From Beroe forskalii (Eukaryota > Ctenophora > Nuda > Beroida > Beroidae), in NCBI GenBank assembly GCA_011033025.1, contig WFMF01000294.1:124001-188000 (forward strand): a stretch of 64,000 bases of DNA. Reading direction: 5' to 3'. Positions 21,315-33,300 of this stretch are shown here, piece after piece. The notes beneath the pieces are model-generated. The model searched no databases, had not been told where the DNA came from, and saw only the letters and a list, made by a program, of their open reading frames with translations. The translations under genes and the position numbers were made by a program. Position 1 is the stretch's first letter, and each line of letters opens with the position of its first letter.

Positions 21315-24300
21315 TCAATGCCCCTCCAAGTCCCTGGAACAGGAGTTGTTAACCGGACCTATGAGAGGGTTCAGCTTCTGTTTGGTGGGCGGGGTGGAGA
21401 GGGGCGTGGCTAGGAACAACCCGTAACTAAACACATCCTCCGAACTCTGCTTGCTCTCGTACACATCACAGATACTCAACCCGTACATCTTCTTCTGTCG
21501 CTCCCGCCGGCCGCTCTGCGAGGCTTGGTAGCGGTCGTAGAGCGAGGCCTGTCCCATCTCGTGCGGGGACCGCTTAGCGTCCCCCGCGCTCTTCTTCCGG
21601 CTTCCCTCGCTAGCCACGCCCTTCAACGCGATGCCGCTCATCTGATCCGCAGCCGAGGGTTTATTGTTGTTCCTATTGCGCCCCCCTTTATTACCACCCC
21701 TGTTGCTGTTACCCCCTCCCTGACTGTTGTCTCTGACTACCAACTGTCTCAATCCCAGGATGTTGCCCTTGTTCACAATGACTTGCTGAGGTCGCCTCCT
21801 CCTCACGACCCCCTGCTCCTGCCCTCCTCTCTGCCGGCCTGCGGGCTTCTGTCCTGAACCACCCGTCTGATTGTTACTACTGGGCGGCACCATCGTCACA
21901 CTGTGCGGCGCAGGCGGGCCTGCGGGCGCCGCTTCGCTGGCGGCCACTGACTTCTTCTCCTTGTACGCTGACAAGTGGTTGTGCGTGCTGGCGGTGTCCG
22001 AGCTGGCGTTCTCAGCCCGGCTTCCTGCTGCAGCGGGCTGCGGCAGAGACCGGGCCGCGGCGGCGGGTTTTAGCGGGGCTGCACTGGAGTAACCCGCACT
22101 ATACTCAATGTTTGGTGGCCAATCTGAAACACGGGCGGTTCAGGAGGGTTTGATCGTCATTCACCAGATGTGACTCACAATTCAAATAGTGTTATTTTTC
22201 GTTAATTTTGAGAAATAAAATAATCACCAAGTTGAGTTTTCAGGATTTTCGCTCTACAAAAACTAAAACTCTCAAAAATAACATGAGTGAAAGAAAGCTT
22301 AATGAGCTAGGTTTATTAAGCAGCAGAAGATGCGATGATCAAAAGAGGATGATTTGATTGTTTAGTTTTCATAATATGATTGCAATGCTGTTGCTAAAAA
22401 CTTAAATAGGAAAAGGATTGCGTAATGCATAGGTTCATGAAAAGATGGAAGGTTTAGTATTTTTGTCGATAGAATACGGTCAATAATTTATTATATACTG
22501 ATATGAAGGCAGATATCTAAAATTTGATGTGTTACGAAGACTATTTATGATCTTCGAGAGGACTAGATGCAGTCAAAAACTTCCGTCTTTCATTGCAGCC
22601 ACATTCGTCAGAAAGCGCAATCACTTTACGAAGAAAATTCAAGAGGTTACGATTTCTTCATAATCATATGAAATTGCTTCAAAATGAGTGTTGTAATAAT
22701 GTATCAAGAGTAAGAGAGAGATTTCTGCTTAAAAGATAAAAAATAAAATCAAGAGTCCGAGAGATCATAAGGAATCATCTCATTATATAGAATGAGAAAG
22801 GGGTCGATATTGATATAAATTCAAGAATAAATTGAAGAAAATTCAAGAATAGTAATACTTAGGCGGGAGATCACTTTACAGCAGGGGACGTAGAATACCA
22901 GGTTCCGCTAGATTTCACCTGTCCGACAAGCGTACCCCGAGAACCACTGCACCTTTACCACTCGTGTGCAGTTTGTATGAGAGAAACTTAGGACACCGCA
23001 GTTTGATGCGCCGCGGCGGCGGCGCATCAGCGGTATTAGCCACTCTACTACGGCGGCGTGTTTCATGAGGCGGCAAACTAGGGTGGTGGCTGCGGTGGCT
23101 CGTGCTGCTGCACTCACGTTGCTGCTCGGAGGCTATAGCGAGATTGGTGCCACTCACGGGGACTGAACTCATAGAGTAGGGGCGGGCCGCCCCCCGGCGC
23201 GGCGCACCGCAGAACGCCACCCCTTTCTGAGGAGAGAGGAGTGGGAGTGGGGGAGTGGGAGTGAGGAGAGGTAGTAGGGGGAGAGGAGTGGGCAGACAGG
23301 GCAGTGCAGAGAGGCGCGGGAGAGTGGGGTGGGGAGTGGAGGGGACTGAGTAGGGGCGGTGAGCACCGCAGAACGCCACCCCTTTCTGAGGAGAGAGGAG
23401 TGGAAGTGAGAGTGAGAAGAGGTAGGAGAGGTGGGCAGTGAAGAGGAGTGGGAGAGTAGGGTGGAGGAGGGGTACTGGGTAGGGGCAGGCCGCCCGCGGC
23501 GCACCGCAAAACGCCACCCCTTTCTGAGGAGAGAGGATCGGGAGTGGGGGAGTGGGAGTGAGAAGAGGTAGTAGGGGGAGAGGAGTGGGCAGTGAAGAAA
23601 GGAGTGGGAGAGTAGGGTGGAGAGTGGAGGGTACTGAGTAGGGGCGGGCCACCCCTCGGCGCGGCGCGCCGCAGAACGCCACCCCTTTCTGAGGAGAGAG
23701 GAGTGGGAGTGGGAGTGAGAAGAGGTAGTAGGGGAGACGAGTGGGCAGTGAACTTGAAGGTGGGAGAGTGGTGTGGAGAGTGGAGGGGACTGAGTAGGGG
23801 CGGGCCGCCCCCCGGCGCGGCGCACTGCAGAACGCCACCCCTTTCTGAGGAGAGAGGATCGGGAGTGGGGGAGTGGGAGTGAGAAGAGGTAGTAGGGGGA
23901 GAGGAGTGGGCAGTGAAGAGTTGTCAGACGTTGTCTGACCCCTACGCCTTCGGCGGGCGCGGCAGTGCCAAAATAATCAGACAACGTCTGACAAGTGAAG
24001 AGAGGAGTGGGAGAGTGGGGTGGAGAGTGGAGGGTACTGAGTAGGCCGTAGGGGCAGGCCGCCCCCCGGCGCGGCACACCGCAGAACGCCACCCCTTTCT
24101 GAGGAGAGAGGAGTGGGAGTGGGGGAGTGGGAGTGAGAAGAGGTAGTAGGGGGAGAAGAGTGGGCAGTGAAGAGAGGCGCGGGAGAGTGGGGTGGAGAGT
24201 GGAGGGGACTGAGTAGGGGCGGGCCGCCCCCCGGCGCGGCGCACCGCAGAACGCCACCCCTTTCTGAGGAGAGAGGAGTGGGAATGGGGTGGGGAGTGGG

Positions 24301-27300
24301 GGTTGGAGTACAGGGGATTTGGGGATTGGGGCAAGGATCGGGAGAGTCAGAGAGGATGGGGAATGGGAGTGGGGGAGTGGGGGTGGGAGAAATTAAGAGT
24401 GGTAGTGAAGCGTGGGAGTGAGAGTGGAAGTGGGAGTGTGAGGAGAGGAGTGGGAGAGGAGTGGGCGAGGAGTGAGAACTGCGGAGCGAGGGGAGAGGAG
24501 AGGGAACTAGGGAGAAAGAGTTGGGGAAAAGTTGGAGTGGGAGAGACAGAAGTGGGGGTGGGAGTGGGGAGAGGAGTGCGAGTGGGATGAGCGGAGTGCG
24601 AGTGGGAGGAGGTGGTGTATTTTGGGACTGAAAACGGATGAGGGGATATAAAACTGAAGCGTGATCAGGGGATATTGGATGGTTCGGAATGCGCTTGAAT
24701 AATAACTTTAAGACTAAGAGTGTACTTCCGTTAAATTTTGGCAGCTTACCTACCATTCGGCATGACGGCGTTAAAATGTTAAAACTTCATAACAAACATA
24801 ATTTATGCTATTATGAGCATGGAGCATACATAATTTATGTTATTACGACCAAATAATAACAAAGCGTTATAGTGTGGGAGCAGCATGCGATTAATGTTTA
24901 CTGCAATACACCGGCCGATGATTTATTGAATCATTAGATCATTAGAAACATCCATCACTGAAACTTTAAAGAGCTTTGAAAGGCAAAAATTTAAAAAGCT
25001 CCGTATTCTATAGTCATGACACCGTCGTGAAATAATATAAATTTCAGAGAAAGAGTTTTTAAATAGAAATAAAAAGCAACTCGGATTGGAGAATTGAAAT
25101 CATGCATTGCACCAGTACGAGTGGTGAGACATTTTCTTTTTAATAAAATCTAGACTAATTTCATTTTAATTGAATATTTTAATACCTACAACTTCGATGT
25201 ATATACGTGCAGATATGAGATACGTACATAATTGGATATACGATTTTGAAATTTTAATTCATGGTCAGCGAAATTTACAGAACTATTCTTTTTAATTAAT
25301 AATTTTCAGATGCCTGTACCATGCAGAGTCTATAACTTTTTTAAAAAATATAACAATGAAATAATGAATGTCACGTGTGCATAATAAACTTTTAAAACAA
25401 ATGTGTTTCACAGCTGGGCTCGTTTTAGCTGGAAAATAGTTCAATGAAAAAAGGGATTGTCTGATCTTGACAATTTTCAGAGTATGAAAATGATAAATGA
25501 CGTAATGGGTTAAAAGGGTCCCTCATTGGATCCATCTTTTCTCTGAAACCAACAAACAGACAAAATCATGGCAATAAATGAGATGACTCTGAAACAACCT
25601 GGCGCTAAAAAATAATCAACACATTTAGAATGACATTTCTGCAATTGATAGAATGTTACCGGGGTAAAACAACCCTTCGCCGAGACAAAACCCACCAGAG
25701 AACTAATCTTGCTATGACGGCTAACAGTAACAGAGATATAGTTATGGCAAGCAAAACAGGCACCTGTTGACAGACAAAAAGAAAACAGGCACCTGCGGCA
25801 AACACAAACAAACTACAGTTAACAGACAAATTTTCTAACAGGAAATACAGACAGACAGACTACAGCATACAGACAGACTACAGCATACAGACAGACTACA
25901 GCATACAGACAGACTACAGCATACAGACAGACTACAGCATACAGACAGACTACAGCATACAGACAGACTACAGCATACAGACAGACTACAGCATACAGAC
26001 AAACGACCACACCAGACGACAGACCAGTACTCTCAGCACGAACACACCAGTACCTGATTCTTACCAGCTACTTGGAGACCCTCGATGCAGATGGAACACT
26101 TGAACTTGTCTCGGTACCTCACGTACGATCTGGCGTTGGCGTCCTCCTCGTGATCTTCCGTCAGGTCTTTGGTCTGGTCGGGGTGCGGCCGTCGACCTGT
26201 GATGCCTGGGGAGTTGTGAGTTACCTTGACAGTACACAATATAGGTATAACATTATAACACTCTATTTCACCTCTATAAACCACAGCCGGAAGTGCTGCA
26301 ATCTGATTAACACAAGAACCCATTAACCCAAAGAACAAAGAACCTGCACAGAGAAATAATCCTTAAACTCTTAAACTTAAAGCTTTTGATGCGACTCTAC
26401 TTGAGTCCTATTTCAAGATGAAACGGGATGCTGCTTCAGAGACTCTATTCCAACTCACTAACTCACCCTGTTTCCGGTAGTTCCTGTAGCTGGGCATCCT
26501 GGCCGGATGAAGCACCCCACCCCCTCTCGCGGAGGGGTGTTTAGCTGTCCTCAGCTGCTGCTCGTGCTGCTTACTGAAGAGTGGGGATTGCTATGGGGAT
26601 AAGAGGGTTGCTAGGGGACAGGAAGAGTTGCTAAGGGACAAGAGGAGTTGCTGGGGAAGAGGGGGGTTGCTATGGGGATAAGAGGGTCTGCTAGGGGACA
26701 GGAGGAGTTGCTATGGGACAAGAGGAGTTGCTATGGGACAAGAGGGGTTGCTATGGATGAAGCACCCCAACCCCTCTTACAGAGGGGTGTTTACCTGTCC
26801 TCAGTTGCTGCTCGTGTTGCTTACTGAAGAGTGGGGGTTACTATGGGGATAAGAGGGTTTAGGGGGGGGCAACCTCGAAAAAAACCCATAAACCCCGAAA
26901 AATTAAACCCTATTTGGCTTTTTTATATCAATTTGGGGTTTTGGGGATTTAAATGGGTACCATTTCAAAATAGGGCCAAAAAATCCACAACTAAAATGGT
27001 ACCATTTCAGAAAAGGGTCGAAAATCATCATCAAAAGTGGTACCATTTGAAAAAAATTCGGAAAATATTCTATAAAATGGTACTGTTTCTGAATAAATTT
27101 TCAACAAAAAATGGTACCATTTAAGAAAAGGTTCGAAAATCCTCAACAAAAGTGGGACCATTTTAGAAAAGGGTTGAAAATCCTCAAAAAAATGGTAGGT
27201 ACCATTTCAGAAAAGGGTCGAAAATCGTCGTCAAAAATGGTACCATTTCCGAAAAGTGCCAAAAATCCTCAACAAAAATGGTACCATTTCAGATTAGGGT

Positions 27301-30300
27301 CGAAAATCGTCAACAAAAATGGTACCATTTAAGAAAAGGGTCGAAAATCCTCAACAAAAATGATACCAATTCAGAAAAGTGCCCAGAAAAAAAATTCAAG
27401 CAAAAATGGTACCATTTCAGAAAAGGGTTGAAAATCCTAAACAAAAATGGTAGCATTTCAGATTAGGGTCGAAAATCCTCAACAAAAATGGTACCATTTC
27501 AGAAAAGGGCCAAAATTCCTCAACAAAAATTATGGTACTATTTCCGAAAAGTGCCAAAATCTCAACAAAAATGGTACAATTTCAGAAAAGGGTTGAAAAT
27601 CCTCAACAGAAATGAGTACCATTTCAGATACAGTCGAAAATCGTCAACGAAAATGGTACCATTTAAGAAAGGGTCGTAAATCCTCAACAAAATGGTACCA
27701 TTTCAGAAAAGTGCCCAGAAAAAATTCCAGCAAAAATGGTACCATTTCAGAAGGGTTGAAAATCCTAAACAAAATGGTGCCATTTCAGATAAGTCGAAAA
27801 TCCTCAACCAAAATGGTACCATTTCAGAAAAGGGCCAAATTCCTCAACAAAAATTATGGTACCATTTCGAAAAGTGCCAAAAATCTCAACAAAAAATGGT
27901 ACCATTTCAGAAAAGGGTTGAAAATCGTCAACAAAAATGGTACCATTTCAGAAAAGGGCCAAAATTCCTCAACAAAAATGGTACCATTTCAGAAAAGGGT
28001 CGAGTATCCTCAACAAAAATGGAACCATTTCAGAAAACTGCCAAAAATCCTCAACAAATATGGTACCATTTGAGAGAAGAGCCGAAAATCCACAACTAAA
28101 GTAGTACCATTTTGAGAAAAAAAAAGAATTTTCCGACCGAAAAACGGCTATTTTTAGCAGTTTAGCCTCCTTAAACCCTCATAAACCCCGAAAAATTAAA
28201 CCCCCATTTGCCAATTTTTATATCCACCCGGGGTTTTTCGAGGTTGCCCCCCCCGGGTTTACTAGGGGACAGGAGAGGTTGCTATGGGACAGGAGGTGTT
28301 GCTATGGGACAAGAGGGGTTGCTATGGGGATAGGAGGGGTTGCTACATGGGGATAGGAGGGGTTGCTATGGGGACAGGAGGGGTTGCTATGGGAACAGGG
28401 GGTTGCTTTGGGGATAGGAGGGGTTGCTATGGACGAAACACAGAACACTCACCCCCTCTTACAGAGGGGTGTTAAGCTGTCCTCAGCTGCTGCTCGTGCT
28501 GCTTACTGAAGAGTGTAGATTGTGTGGTTACTATGGGGATAAGAGGGGTTACTATGGGGACAGGAGGGGTTACTATGGGGATAAGAGGGGTTGCTAGGGG
28601 ACAGGAGGGGTTGCTATGGGAACAGGGGGTTGCTATGGGACAGGAGGAGTGGCTATGGACGAAACACCCAACCCCTCTTGCGGATGGGTGTTTAGCTGTC
28701 CTCAGCTGCTGCTCGTGCTGCTTACTGAAGAGTGGGGGTTACTATGGGGATAAGAGGGGTTACTATGGGGACAGAAGAGGTTGCTATGGGGACAGGAGGG
28801 GTTGCTATGGATGAAGCACCCCAACCCCTCTTACAGAAGGGTGTTAAGCTGTCCTCAGCTGCTGCTCGTGTTGCTTACTAAAAAGAGTAGAGTGGGGTTA
28901 CTATGATGATAAGAGGGGTTACTAAGGGACAGGAGGGGTTGCTATGGACGAAACACTCACCCCCTCGCGCAGAGGGGTGTTTAGCTGTCCTCAGCTGCTG
29001 CTCGTGCTGCTTACTGAAGAGTGTAGAGTGTGGTTACTAGGGGACAGAAGCGAGGAAGGGGTTGCTATGGGGATAAGAGGGGTTGCTATGGGGACGGGAG
29101 GGGTTGCTATGGGACAGGAGGGGGTACTATGGGGATAAGAGGGGTTACTATGGGGACAGGAGGGGTTACTATTCGGCGGAGAGGTTTTGGAAGAGTGACA
29201 GTATAAAGACTGACAGTAAGCTCTAACCTAGCAGTGTAGTTGGTGATATGAGAAGTAGGTCTTCTGGCAGGAACGTAGGTCACATTAGCGTCGATGCCGT
29301 ACTGTAGGTTCAAGTGGGCAGCATCGTTCTGGCTGTAAGGATAGTGGGATTTATAATGTAAATTTTACTTGGATAATCATAGCACACATGATCAGTCATT
29401 AGTCAATACCTGATTCCTGTCAAAACCTAATCCAGAGCCTAACCTTTAGAGGAGAAATATTACGAGGTTAAGTGTCGTACGGTGGATTGTTGTGCGGTGG
29501 ATTGTTGTGAGGTGGATTGTCGTGAGATGGATTGTTGTGAGGTGATGAGTTCGTAGAAAAATACGTGTTTCCCTGGCAGTCGACCTGGTTTATGGAAAAT
29601 ATTGTCCTAATTTCTAATTTATCTTCAAAAAATTAGGCCTGCAAGGAAAGGTTGTCGAAGACATTGGATTTTTGAAAGATTTCCATGTTTGAGATTCATT
29701 GGTCTGGGGCAATGAATAAGAATTTCAACAACTAAGAAAATGGAATTATTGTTATCGTTTGAGGGGCTATATCAAAAGATCAAAGTAAACCCAGTCACGT
29801 ATATCTATCACCTGTTCAATGGCTGCTATTCAAAAATTCTCTCTTAATTTACATTTTAGTGGTAATAAATAGTAATAGGATGGGAGTTTGAAAGCCGTCT
29901 AAATCTTAAGTCACCATCCATTTGTTGATGATGCTAGCACTTTGCCAAATTGGAGTACCCATTGTGTGACGGTCACGACTTTCTGACCAGTCACTTGTTG
30001 TGTTTTGTATATTCAGATGCAAAAAGCTCCCAAAGGCAACTCTACACAACTTAGACTTTTAGCTTTTTAGTGATATATAAACTGCTATCAGCGTGACTGC
30101 TTCGACAGGCATTCAGCTTCTGGGTGTTGTTATCAAGCAGAGTTATTGTTATCATCATTATATTATTCGATCAAACAAACAAGCCACTTCTTCCAGCTTA
30201 ACTGCCTTTGTACTGCCGTCACGAAATCCTGATCAATAACTTCAAGCTGACCGCATAACATCGCTCCTATTGCCTTATTGGCAGAGTTTTAGCTATAATA

Positions 30301-33300
30301 TTTTTTGAGTTGAAAAAATTATCATAAATTTATAATACCCATTGTCTTTAGTGATGGGGAGAGTTAGACGTGACTGACTATAGTCATACGTGTGCCTTTG
30401 ACAGGTATTGACTATTATGTTAGTAAATCGCTGTCATGAAGTTTTATAGTGAAGTATTGATACTTTGATATATCCTTTCAGTGACAATAGTATTGTATGA
30501 GATGAATGTTTTTTACTCTTTACCAGGGAATAGAGTTGGAATTGTTATCATAGCAAAGCAAAAGTTTTGCAATTATACTTGCGGCATTTGAATGTTTGCA
30601 TTTGCCCAGTAGAGCAGTAGAGGATAACTCATTGTCTATATTTGAACGGTTATTGTTCGCTTCAAACTGGGGCACTCTGCCGTCAATACATCTCAGGAGC
30701 TCAGGCAGGTACTATAAAAGAAGCTGCATCTTGGTGTCTCAGTTAGTTCTCATTACAGTTTAACAGTGCTGTTATTACCGAACACGATGCTGAGATCAGC
30801 GTTACTGATTGTTGCTTTCATTAGCATCGTTGCCTCTAAAGCAACCATCGATGACAAGACAAAAATGTTCCACAACACCATAGCGAAGTATGGGGTGGAA
30901 GTCAGAGACAAGAGAGACTACCACGAGAGATTCCGGAGGCTGGCACAATTCAAGGACATGGTCGATAGGACGGTGAGTGGTCTCCCGCGGCCGCTGGAAG
31001 CTCTCAACAGATTTGCTGTGAACAACGACGAGGAACACGAAACGTTGGTGAAGTTGACACGACGGAATTCCAATGAGACCCTCACTGGAATGCTGGAAAT
31101 GGAGGAAGAAATCAACAAGAGATGGCTACCCAGTGGTTCCCGCTCTGCCTACGGAGATGCACCCGATCCAGAGGAGGAGCCTGAGTTTGACTACTGGGAG
31201 AACAAGGTGGGTCTGTCCAAGGTCCAAAATCAGGGAAGTTGTGGGGCCTGCTGGTCATTCCCTAACACAGTGGCTATCGAGGCCGTCTACAAAGCCACCA
31301 CGGGGGAAGACGTGGACTTTTCTGAGCAGTACTTCGTGGACTGCAGCTACCCTTACTCTGGATGTGCCGGGGGCACAGTGAACGGTGGATTTAAAATAAC
31401 AAAGGATCGGAACTACATGATGACTGAAGAAGACTGGCCATTTACAGCTGATTACCAAGCGTGCCCCTTTACGAAGGACATCGAGGAAGGCCGAAATAAT
31501 GCAATGGCAAAAATGTGGTTAACAGAATGGTTTCCAATAAGAAACGATGAGAAAGGATTCATGGTGTCCCTCCAGTATTCTCCAGTAGCTCTCAGTTGTT
31601 TCATTAGTGAGAATTATTTTGCATATTCTAGCGGTCTATATGATGATGACTTGTGCATCACCGAGCCGAAGTCGCACGCCCAGCTCCTGGTTGGCTACAC
31701 TCCAACCTACTTGAGAGTGAGGGGGAGCTACGGAGAAGCTTGGGGGGACTGGGGCTATATCAACTACAAGAGGGGTTCCATCAATCTGCTTAACTGCAAA
31801 TTCTTTGATAATGGTTACGGCATCAACATGGATTGGGCCCAGGATATCGAATACCAGTTCTGCAACAAAGCGAAGCTCTCGACTAGGAAGGAATGCAAGG
31901 CATCCTGCGACAGTCTGAACGTGAATGGGGAGACTGGGTGGTATCTGGCGACCGTTCCAACGGTCAAACACAACACCCAGATAGTTAACATGGTAAATGC
32001 CCGATTTCCGGGAGTTAAAGCGGATGACAAGTTCAATCTGGTGTGGATCGGGCTCTCGGACATGACCCGTTCCAGGGTCTACACCTGGGACGACCCTGCG
32101 TTTCAGGTAAACTACTTCAACCACAGCAGCAGATACACCGGAACTAACAAGTTGGGACTTATCAACAAGAACGCCGGGTTTTGGGTGACGAAGAACAGCT
32201 TTACTTTCAAAGCCCGGGGACTGTGCAGCCGTGCGGTGACGTGTCCGGACATTAGCACGTTCTATCTGGGCGGGACGGTGCACTTCGACCAGGAGCGGCT
32301 GGTGGAGGGGACTGTGGGGGAGTTGGAGTGTGGAGAGGGGTGTGTTAACTCGCACCCAACTAGCCGGGTAATCTGTAGGAGTGGCGTGTGGGTGCCGGAG
32401 GAGGGGGGAGATTACCTGGCCTGCAGCTGTCCAGAGGACTAGTGACGTAGTGGATAGGAAAACACAAGGCATGGGTGTCTTGACCTTTTGTGGCCTCAAA
32501 ACTTCAAAATGTAGAGACGCTTGGGCCAAAGAATTAAGAGAGTTCCGGACTCGTGATGTAGTGGAAACATATCGTGGCATGGGACGGAAAGCCGAGAGAA
32601 GATGATTAGAATTTGTAATTATTAGTACTGAACAGAATTTGCTGTGATAATCACCAATTATTTTGATCGTGGAAACGGTTTTTCGTTTTGATGAAGGGTT
32701 TCAAATTGGGCATATTGGTTTATTTTCAGAAAATGGGGAGGGTATAAGGATAAGCATAATTTTACTTATAAAAATGAAAATTGAAAAGGAAAAATATGTT
32801 ATTAACATTTGGTTTGAGGATGAAGAGGGGCAGGAATACGGGAATTGAAATTAAAATTGAAAGAGTAAAAGGCGGACTTGACCACTATGCGCAGGCGCCT
32901 TTCATGAAGAAACGCCTCCATGCAGCCGTTCCACGAATCTATGAAAACCTTGGATGGGATGTGTGGTGAGATGAGTGGGTGAGATAAGTTGGTGAGATTA
33001 GTGGGTGAGATGTGTGGGTGAGATAAGTGGGTGAGATAAGTGGGTGAAATGAGTGGTTGAGACGATTGGGTGATATGAGTGGTTGAGATGAATGGGTGAG
33101 ATGAGTGAGTTAGATAAGTGGATAAGATGTGTGGGTGAGATAAGTGGGTGAGATAAGTGGGTGAGATTAGTGGGTGAGATAAGTGGGTGAGACGAGTGGG
33201 TGAGATAAGTGGGAGAGATAAGTGGGAGAGATTAGTGGGTGAGACGAGTGGGTGAGACGAGTGGGTGAGATGAGTGGGTGAGGTGAGTGGGTGAGATAAG

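Noticed and set aside
22915-24756. Long minus-strand open frames of up to about 360 codons with GVAFCGAPRRGAARP repeats
   Set aside because: They arise from a GC-rich tandem array with few stop codons in any minus-strand frame; frames shift between units of 138-165 bp.
25819-26010. Minus-strand frame repeating VVCLYA
   Set aside because: Product of an 18-bp tandem repeat whose period is a multiple of three.
26831-28099. Overlapping plus-strand frames rich in MVPFQKR and NKNGTI
   Set aside because: Translation of a ~41-bp minisatellite within a mobile element; several frames are equally open.
27000-28110. GGTACC palindromes as regulatory sites
   Set aside because: Each is just one position of the minisatellite unit and moves with the element.
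31636-32580. 314-codon minus-strand frame across the protease gene
   Set aside because: Antisense shadow; the plus strand has a signal peptide, catalytic motifs and conserved Cys.
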